Positions 57,401 through 64,000 of a DNA stretch of 64,000 bases are shown here, one piece after another. Position 1 is the first letter of the stretch. Every line of letters begins with the position of its first letter. This DNA comes from Litoditis marina (taxonomy: Eukaryota; Nematoda; Chromadorea; Rhabditida; Rhabditidae), in assembly GCA_964036275.1 (NCBI GenBank), contig OZ038439.1, positions 14,312,830-14,376,829 on the forward strand, written 5' to 3'. The notes under the pieces are model-generated. The model was given only the letters and a program-made list of their open reading frames with translations. It searched no databases and was not told the DNA's origin. A program made the translations under genes and the position numbers.

Positions 57401-60400
57401 ATTGTTACAAACTGTCAATAATTTCAGATGGCATAAGTCTATTACCACGTGTGGAATGGACAATCATGCCGATTTCTCCGAATGTTTCACCAACGAGAGT
57501 TTTTCCTTGTGGTTTGGGGTGAATCTGACTGAATCTGCGGCATTCCGCGAAACGTATATGAGCCGCGACTATGAGTGTAACGCCGGATATAACAGTGAGT
57601 TGAATAGAGTTATAGTCGTCGCCAACGGAAAGGCGGGAGGGTACTGTATATCTCACTCTCCGCTGTGTACACACGCACACATGTCTCCGATACCAAAGCT
57701 TCCCGGTCTTGTGCACTAATAGCGCAGTGGTTAGCGCCCTGCTACGGATATTCACAGGTTCGATTCCGGCGAGAGGCAGACATTTATAAAGTTGGCACCC
57801 ACTATAGTAACAATCTTGTTGTATACTAGAAGTAATTTGAATAGTCACGTAGAGTTAAGTGCCATACATACTTGGTGCGTCTGCGGGCGGCTGCGGGCGT
57901 CTGCGGCGCGGGTAAACTAGTGGTTTGCCCGCAGACGCCCGCAAACGCCCGCAGACGCCCGCAAACGCACTACAATTGAAGTATGTACGCGCGTCTGCGG
58001 CTGGCTGCGGCGCCGTTGTTCCTCACTTTGAATTATAAATAAAAATCGAAATTATTGTTGAAATCATGATTTTTCTTCCACTTATTAGGAATATTTGTCT
58101 TTTGTCAAGTCAATGCTAATAATTGTTCGAACATTCTTCAAATTTCTAGAAATTGTTCGAATTGCAAATAGATTGATGCTTCTCGAATAGAATCTTTCTA
58201 AACTGGATTATTTTTGTTTTTGTCATCCTGAAACGTTTTTTCAAATACAAAACGGAAGAAAAGCGGCCATTCACTTTAACTAAAACGGATTAAAAACTGA
58301 CAATCGAGTGCAGTTAACATTAAGTAGAATACAAATATTCATTTAAATTAACTGTAATAAAGTAACTTGATGGGTTTAATAATGATTTTTAGAACATTAG
58401 TGATGTTATGTCATGAATGATCAATCCAGACGCAGAGAGCCGCTGCGGCAATATTGAATTGAATCATTATTGCCGCAACTGCTTTTGCGGCTGTCTGCGG
58501 CCCCGCCCGCAGACGCCCGCAGCCGCCCGCAGCCGCTTTTGCCCGCCGAAGTATGAATGCGCGGCAAAACGCCGAGAGCCGCCACCAGCCGCACATTTGA
58601 TCAATAATCAGGGGCGCCATACTTATATCATATGCCGCCCGCAGACGCCCGCAGCCGCAGCCAAGTATGTAGGGCACTTTAGCGTTCTAATGAGGATTCG
58701 TGTACTTTTTAATTGTATGTTTCTGAGTTCTGCTGTGTTTAACATGTTTCACGTGACTGTGCGATTGACTAACAGTACAGTACAGTTTGTCGTTACTTTG
58801 GAGGAACTCGGTTTGACAAAAAGCTGTTTAGATTTAGGCTTTTTCCGGTTTTTATGTGCGGTCGATTTCTTATTGTAATGAATGAAACTATGTAGTTTGT
58901 ATTATGGTTGTTGATGGAACGAGTGAAAAGTCCGGAGTAGGTCATTCGCCGGACTACAAATCTAAATCGTAATTATGACAAGGAACGGGATCAAACTACA
59001 AACACAGCAGGGAAGGGTGCATTTACTAAACTTTCTTTGGGAAAAAAAACGTGAAGACTCTGAAGGTAAAATGAAGACTACTGAACTATAACATAGATTG
59101 GTGAACTAATCAACTTTCGAAGAAGGACGATTATGTGGTCCAATCCGAACGCTTCAGTCCTTCAAACTGCAATACATTTTTTCAATTGCAGTTTAAAGGA
59201 CCGTTGACACGAGATCGGTTCACATACCCGTCCTTCTTTGAAAGATAATCGTGATTTAAACTTTTTTTCAGTCGTGACCGAGAATTTTGCTTGCTTGGAG
59301 AAGGTTCCGACGGAGAACAAAAGTCAGATAGACTCCTGCACCGACACCCTCAAGGAACAGACAAGATACGGAGGGAGTCCGTGTAGGTCAGTATTCGTAT
59401 ATGACAGAAATAAATAGAATAGCCACGTAAAGTTAGCATTCTAATGAGAAATCGTGCGCTCTGTCATTGCACGTTTCTGAGTTCTGCTCTGTTATTTTTC
59501 ACGTGACTGTCCAATTGCCCGACAGTATAGTCCTTTTTGTTTCAATTAAGAGTCCTACAGTACCAAATTAAACTTTCTATTGCTGTTTTTCTAAGACGAA
59601 CTACAGAATGAGTATGCTATTACATACCGAAATCATTTGCCCATTCTACGTCTCTCGCTTTGCGCACTATTTCACTACACTCGTGTCTCGTTGGGATGTG
59701 AGAGCAGAGAAATAGCGTTTTTTGAATAAGACTCAGGCTGAAAAAAACACCGGAATTTACTGAACACGGCGTCAGATTTGGTGGTTTTCATTCCAACAGA
59801 GACACCTACTGTAGCCATTCGAACTTTATAATTTCTCATAATATCAACTCCGTCATCAGAGTAAAAAGCGAAAGATCGACAACAGACTGATAGTTCTTTT
59901 TTCACGTTTTACAGCGCCTACAATAAATACATCACGTGTATGGAAAACACGTACACGAGCACGTGTGGGCCTCAGGTGAGGCCGTGGACTTGTAATATGG
60001 AGGAAATCGGACTGAAGGTATATAGGGGTGACCAAGTATTTGTTGTTGTCCGATCTCAACGCCGCAGTTCACAAAGTTCCACCAAAACTCACTAGATCCA
60101 ACTAAAAACACTGTAAAATCTGACCCATACCCGTATACGCTTGTTTCAACGAGATCATTTCCCTATAATCTGAATCAGAGTAAGATGAAGATGAAAAAGT
60201 TATTTGTTCGTAATTAATCAGGTTTTCAAGCTAAATATGATGGACCTGCTAGCTCGAAGGTGACAATTCGAGAGAAATGGTATCTTTAAGATAAGCGGTC
60301 CTTCTAGTTCGAATCGATCGGTAAATATTCTGCCAACAGGGTAGCCACTTTCGTAGAAATCTAGCTAATTCTCGACGAGAGAGCATGCCGATCGTAGAGC

Positions 60401-60616
60401 CGCAGAGTTTTCGCGGCTGATTGTACTGTACAGGACTAACATTGAAATAGAGCAAAAATACGAGATTAGTCAAATTACGTTTTTTCTTCCCTTCGAACCT
60501 CATTATAGGCCAACTACCACGTATGTGACACCGTTCTGAAGGACTGCAACCCCAGCACTCGACCCGGAGTTTTCGCAACATTCATCTTGGTTGTCTTGGC
60601 ATTCTTAGTTGAATAA
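54495..60616 (+). CDS. Cys-rich secreted protein with GPI-type tail (DUF19/T20D4.11-like pattern)
   Basis: Exons 54495-54543, 55609-55682, 56135-56265, 57428-57594, 59272-59386, 59915-60017, 60509-60616; phases join, 747 nt, 248 aa. Order: signal peptide MFVLLFATAFSALHTNG, an N-glycosylation site (NFT), then an ectodomain with about 16 Cys in blocks (APCTHKE, HLCLSTYYG, TICGWH, TTCGMDN, SECFTN, YECNAG, FACLEKV, DSCTDTL, SPCSAY, ITCMEN, TCGP, WTCNM, HVCDTVLKDC), and a hydrophobic C-terminus (FATFILVVLAFLVE) fitting GPI anchoring. The Cys spacing and Phe-x-x-Cys blocks resemble the nematode DUF19 family, whose function is unknown; this is not confirmed. Introns hold SINEs, a Harbinger-like MITE and three other elements. 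The stop overlaps GAATAAATAG. Confidence 0.85.
54566..54724. mobile_element. MITE with GTAGC ends, inverted copy
   Basis: AAACCTCGTGAGATACGCCA ... TCATGAGGTTGGACGATTCG then CTACG; inverted relative to 54050-54238. Confidence 0.65.
54770..55145. repeat. Compound repeat: CGACCGCTCGCCCC family plus GAGAGTGCGCAGGTCAGAGA tandem
   Basis: The left part is related to 1532 and 13450. From 54920 there are three tandem GAGAGTGCGCA(A/G)GTCAGAG units, then GGCCAATCGCAAAAAATTGG. First intron of the Cys-rich gene. Confidence 0.65.
55329..55570. mobile_element. GGTTACC-rich element, copy 6
   Basis: GGTGAATTCTACATCTAACC ... CCCTGTTAGTTGTAGAATTG. Same ends as 61656. Intron 1 of the Cys-rich gene. Confidence 0.85.
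55771..55862. mobile_element. GGACGAT MITE, internally deleted copy 6
   Basis: TTAAACAGGACAATTCTGTG ... CCACACAATCGTCCTGTTTT; about 35 bp shorter than full copies. Confidence 0.75.
56841..57037 (+). repeat. tRNA-like SINE/MITE hybrid, copy 4
   Basis: TATAGTTGTCGCCAACGG, box A-like TAGCGCAGTGGTTAGCG, box B-like GGTTCGATTTC, tail GGCACCCACTATA. Confidence 0.85.
57041..57236 (-). repeat. tRNA-like SINE/MITE hybrid, copy 5
   Basis: Inverted, tail to tail with copy 4 with only 3 bases between. Minus-strand GGTTCGATTCC box B. The pair makes a roughly 400-bp imperfect palindrome. Confidence 0.85.
57611..57806 (+). repeat. tRNA-like SINE/MITE hybrid, copy 6
   Basis: TATAGTCGTCGCCAACGG ... TAGCGCAGTGGTTAGCGCC ... 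GGTTCGATTCC ... TTGGCACCCACTATA. The best-preserved copy. Confidence 0.88.
57858..58678. mobile_element. Harbinger-like MITE with TTA target duplication
   Basis: The 821-bp element begins AGTGCCATACATACTTGG and ends with the inverse of AGTGCCCTACATACTTGG. TTA at 57855-57857 is repeated at 58679-58681. Subterminal arrays of GCCCGCAGACGCCCGC on both sides are GC-rich against an AT-rich core (58020-58430). It encodes no transposase. TTA/TAA duplications are typical of PIF/Harbinger elements. Confidence 0.88.
59117..59243. mobile_element. GGACGAT MITE, copy 7
   Basis: TTCGAAGAAGGACGATTATG ... CGTCCTTCTTTGAA; inverted relative to copies 1-4. Confidence 0.88.
59405..59545. repeat. Dispersed repeat, CACGTGACTGT family, uninterrupted copy
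   Basis: CACGTAAAGTTAGCATTCTA ... TTTTTCACGTGACTGTCC. It gives the pre-insertion sequence for the element at 57858. Confidence 0.75.
60150..60290. mobile_element. TTAA-type MITE, deleted copy
   Basis: GAGATCATTTCCCTATAATC ... GAGAGAAATGGTATCT then TTAA; internal AGATGAAGATGAAAAAGTTA. Related to 47697 and 53466. Confidence 0.65.
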
Positions 60617-60716
60617 ATAGTTATTTAGCAAGATGAACTTCAATTATTGAAGCTCCTACAGTGTATTTATTATTAGTTTCATGTTTCAACAAACGGTCTT
60701 AACATATAAAGGAACA

Positions 60717-60965
60717 TATAGTCGTCGCCAACGGAAAGGCGGGAGGGTACTGTATGTCTCGTGAATCACGTCAATCGTGAATCGTGTTGAATCACGAATA
60801 AAAATCTATCTCAGTTCCCGCTGTGTACGAACACATGACTTTGATTCAAATCCACAGCGATTGTGAGCTCTCGTAGCGCAGTGGTTAGCGTGCAACTACC
60901 AAACTTTTGCTCGCAGGTTCGATTCCCGCGAGAGGCAGACTTTTATAAATTTGGCACGCCCTATA
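60717..60965 (+). repeat. tRNA-like SINE/MITE hybrid, copy 7, with internal insertion
   Basis: TATAGTCGTCGCCAACGG ... TAGCGCAGTGGTTAGCG ... GGTTCGATTCC ... CCCTATA. About 50 extra bases with GTGAATCACG repeats sit in the head region. Confidence 0.85.
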
Positions 60966-61655
60966 CATAAAAAAGCAAACTGCTGGAGAGGTTTGTGGAG
61001 CGATTAATTGAATTTTCTTTTCAGTTGTTTTTCACCATGCAAACTTTCACCACGCAGTGGGGTTAAAGGTTAAGTTTATCATTTTGGACAATTCTTGAGC
61101 TAATATTTTCAGTAAATTCACTCAGAAGTTTCATTCCGCTTATTTTCGCAAGTGAACACGTTCAAAAAATTTCCAAGTCAACAGGACCGCCTAACCGAAC
61201 GCGTTTTTCTGTTATTTCCCGAAAGGCAGTTCAGTTCATTTATTAGTGCCGGTAAGGACGGTTATTCCATACAGGTTGGTTGGTTTCCAGCCTTAAATTA
61301 AAACAATCTTAAACGAAGAGATCATACGCTAAAGGAGGCTGTAATGTAATGAGTATTAAAATAAAAGATAGAACTGAGACAGTTCGATATATGTCCTTTT
61401 CATACTAGAATTCCCTACTTTTATTTACTAGAACCCTAAGAAATACTTACTTTCCATAACATCTCAAATCTCGTATAGCTTCACAAACGTCCTACTTCTG
61501 TCTTTTGCAAGTTGCTAGACAACAAGAGATACATTCCAATACAGTGGTTGAACGAAACATCAACAAATATACAAATACTAGCCAAAATGAAATCTCATCT
61601 GACGTTTGAAAGTAGAGAAACAATTGGAGAATAAACAAGCGAACAAACGAACAAA
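60966..61655. other. Intergenic, no feature recognised
   Basis: AT-rich spacer between the Cys-rich gene and the Lys-rich gene. No repeat family of this window and no coding signal were found. Confidence 0.5.
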
Positions 61656-61932
61656 TGGTGAATTCTATATGTAACCGGGTTTTTAGGTAACCTAACCCTT
61701 TTTTTGGTAACCTATTTTTTAGGTTACCTCAGTAGGTAACCGGATGGTAACCTGAAATTAAAAACCAGTAACCTGTTTTTCTAACGCAGAATGTGGTTCT
61801 TACCGTTAGTTTTTCCGGGTAACCGGATTTTAGTTTTAGGTTACTTACAGGTTACCTACTAAGGTAACCTGAAAAAGGTTACCAAAAAAGGGTTAGGATA
61901 CCTGAAAACCCGGTTAGTTGTAGAATTGGCCC
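61656..61932. mobile_element. GGTTACC-rich element, copy 7
   Basis: GGTGAATTCTATATGTAACC ... ACCCGGTTAGTTGTAGAATT. The best-preserved long copy, about 26 bp upstream of the start of the next gene. Confidence 0.88.
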
Positions 61933-61958
61933 AAACAAATATTTGATTGCTTCCAGAA

Positions 61959-63741
61959 ATGAATATCGAAGAATTGGCGAAGAATAATGCGAGCAGGACC
62001 GGGCCTCAGCCGGCCAAGAAGAAGGGCTACGACGATGTGGAGATAAGTTCACTCTCGGACGGAGACTCCAAGAAGGGGTATAGTTCACACCATTCCTACT
62101 GAGACTTCTACAGTAACCTTACAAACTTTCCGAAGGCTGCTGTAAAGCTGAAAATATAGTTTTCGGAAAATGCTCTCGTATATTCACTCTACCTGAGAAG
62201 GAGAATGAGGTACGAAAATCCTCAACTTATCCGAACAAAAGTAAGTGGTAAAAATGGTTTGGAAGTTTCGAAATCCTACTGTAGGAGTCTCAGTAGGAAT
62301 GGAAAAGACTATAATACACTACATATAATTAGGTTTACTGAATTAAAAAGAATAAAGTTGATACATATATTATTGAATAAACTAAAAATTGCTATCTATA
62401 AAAGTTGATTATCGATTATGTTCAGAAGTTGATGTTTTTCACTCTCGGACGGAGACTCCAAGAAGGGGTAATACACTACATATATTTAGGTTAACTGAAT
62501 TAAAAAGAATAAAGTTGATACATATATTATTGAATAAACTAAAAATTGCTATCTATAAAAGTTGATTATCGATTATGTTCAGAAGTTGATGTTTTTCACT
62601 CCCTGACGGAGACTCAAAGAAGGGGTAATTACATAGAATTAAGTTAATTGAATTGACTAGTTGATAAAGTTAATTCATGAATAAATTAATTAATTAGGAA
62701 AAACAAATACTATTTATAAAAGGAGATTACTGATCAAGTTCAGAAGTTGATGTTTTGTTTCCAACTCTCGACGAAGATTTGGAGAAGGGATCAGTTGATT
62801 TTTGATGCAGAGCTTCATGAACCTTCTACTCAGGAGCTGACCTGATAAGGAGCGTAGGTTGGAAACCTCTCATTCTTTATTGTGAAAACATATTAATTTT
62901 CAGAGGTCATCGATTTCTAACCAGCTAGAAGAGTCGTTTCTCTCGATAGAAAGCTCGAGGTGGAATGGCTTAGACTCAAACATTTCAAAAACAAAGGTTA
63001 GTTCTGTACAGTTTTCAAAATTCCAGAATGTTTTACTTTATCTGAATCGTGTTTTTATCATTTATGGTACTTCTGTGTAATTTTATCTGACTTCTGTAGT
63101 GGTGTCTTATCTGAAGTGTAGGAAACCAACTCTTAGGGGCCTGCTACCTTGTTCATTACTTTGAAATGCTGGAAAGAATGAAGATTATCTGATTTCAGGA
63201 TGCTTCCTGACCACAAAGTTTACTCCTGGGAATCTTTCTGCGTGCTTTTGCGCGCACGCGCATTCTTCCGACAACCCAAGTCAGTTTTCGCTCAGTTCTT
63301 TTTGATAAAAAACAGTGCAAGCTTAGTGAGTCAGAGAAGAAAAGGTTTCAATTTTTTAAGGCGCAAAATTCTGTCGTCTAGCTTTGTCTATGTAACTGGG
63401 AAATTGAAATCCAGCTCTGTAGTGTTGTACTGTCAAAATAGATGTTTCACATTATTGCTATTTTTGATTAGTTTTGTTCAAAATTTTATCCAATTTTTAA
63501 GGTGTCTTAATCTGTTTCAGAATTTGATCCTGTGTTGGAGGTCTATGAAAAAGAAAACAAACGCATCAAGAAGCTGAAAAAGGACGAAGAGAAAAAAAGA
63601 AACCTGAAAAAAAGAGAAAAAGACTCGCAAAAACTAAACTTGTGTAAATTTCAGCCTTGGAATAAATCGTGCGTACGAATGTTTTATCTTTTAAAAGTTC
63701 TTGATTTTTTACAACTCGAGATGTACGCCTTTGACATTTGA
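61959..63741 (+). CDS. Unidentified Lys-rich protein gene, model incomplete
   Basis: Candidate exons: 61959-62077 (ATG three bases after TTCCAG; starts MNIEELAKNNASRTGPQPAK, ends SLSDGDSKKG), 62904-62996 (RSSISNQLEESFLSIESS...), 63521-63741 (FDPVLEVYEKENKRIKKLKK, strongly basic, then a less convincing tail to TGA). Each is open and bounded by good splice sites, but their phases do not agree: exon 1 ends with two extra bases while exon 2 reads in phase 0, and exon 3 needs one carried base. Either exons are missing or the gene is broken. A MITE sits two bases into intron 1. No family was recognised; Ser/Asp/Lys richness suggests a disordered, perhaps nuclear protein. Confidence 0.4.
62079..62313. 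mobile_element. TA-flanked MITE at a splice donor
   Basis: TATAGTTCACACCATTCCTA ... AGTAGGAATGGAAAAGACTATA region; nearly the same as 2616-2850. The tandem ghost copy at 62442-62475 shows the site without it (AGAAGGGGTAATACAC), so TA was duplicated. Confidence 0.88.
62314..62790 (+). repeat. Tandem repeats containing ghost exon ends
   Basis: About 150-bp units. The exon 1 end (CTCTCGGACGGAGACTCCAA) recurs at 62446-62466, slightly changed at 62600-62622 and badly degraded at 62764-62790. The first two units are almost identical. Confidence 0.85.
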
Positions 63742-64000
63742 ACCGAATCTTTTATCTCAAATTCTTCTGTTGTCACTATGAAATAGTTTTCATCATAAAT
63801 GCATGGTACATTTCAAACTCATCAACATACATGTGTTTTTTTTATCTCGCTCACCTTAAATATACGTTTGTTCTCTACAATAAAAATATAATTTTAATCA
63901 TTGTATTACATCACAATAACACACAAGAATGATACATGTTTATGTAGATATACGAGAAGAAATATGTAGCCGTCTAGTAAAGAAAAATGAGTAATTGGCG
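63742..64000. other. No feature seen
   Basis: AT-rich sequence to the window edge. Confidence 0.5.

Noticed and set aside
58411..58878. Open frames of 88 and 153 codons
   Set aside because: They lie in the GC-rich subterminal arrays of the Harbinger-like MITE. Low complexity, no transposase motifs.
63200..63577. 125-codon open frame in the Lys-rich gene
   Set aside because: It runs through intron-like sequence. The segment after the acceptor at 63198 gives TGA in the needed phase.

Overview
This is nuclear DNA of a nematode, most likely a Caenorhabditis-type rhabditid. Short coding exons are bounded by TTTCAG-type acceptors. Start codons sit a few bases downstream of such acceptors, the expected pattern for spliced-leader trans-splicing. 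The recognisable proteins are a SCYL1 pseudokinase, symplekin, major sperm protein, a ZIP transporter and nematode-type Cys-rich GPI-anchored proteins. There are no bacterial operons, ribosome binding sites or CRISPR arrays. The species cannot be named from the sequence.

Layout. 692-3263 (+): 3' part of a ZIP (SLC39) metal transporter with substituted metal-site residues. 4946-7716 (+): small Cys-rich, probably GPI-anchored surface protein whose first visible exon is split by a MITE. 9110-21142 (-): complete 22-exon scyl-1 (787 aa); its introns hold two tRNA-Phe genes and a 5'-truncated retrocopy of an MSP mRNA that can splice in frame onto the scyl-1 transcript. 22748-39239 (+): complete 30-exon symplekin gene (1146 aa), divergent from scyl-1. 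39900-42713 (+): 7-exon WD-repeat protein resembling GNB1L, with one intron that is almost wholly a MITE. 45868-47593 (+) and 49296-50827 (-): convergent pair of paralogous small acidic Ala/Pro/Glu-rich proteins with polybasic tails and CaaX boxes; one also has an N-myristoylation signal. 54495-60616 (+): 7-exon Cys-rich secreted protein with a GPI-type tail. 61959-63741 (+): unresolved Lys-rich gene with a reading-frame conflict.

All exon phases of scyl-1, symplekin, the WD gene, the two CaaX genes, the 54-60 kb gene and the visible ZIP exons were checked arithmetically and join without a frame break. This includes two introns with GC rather than GT donors.

The non-coding sequence is crowded with non-autonomous elements: a GGACGAT-type MITE, a GGTTACC-rich element, a tRNA-like SINE/MITE hybrid, TA-, TTAA- and TTA-flanked MITEs, and G/C-tract repeats. 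Many introns carry degraded copies of the neighbouring exon edge ('ghost exons'), several of them flanking a MITE. The most interesting observations are a MITE that acts as an intron, the in-frame SCYL1-MSP terminal exon, the lipid-anchored CaaX protein pair, the ZIP with a degenerate metal site, a perfect 139-bp palindrome, and several transposon insertions whose empty sites can be read from sister repeats in the same window.
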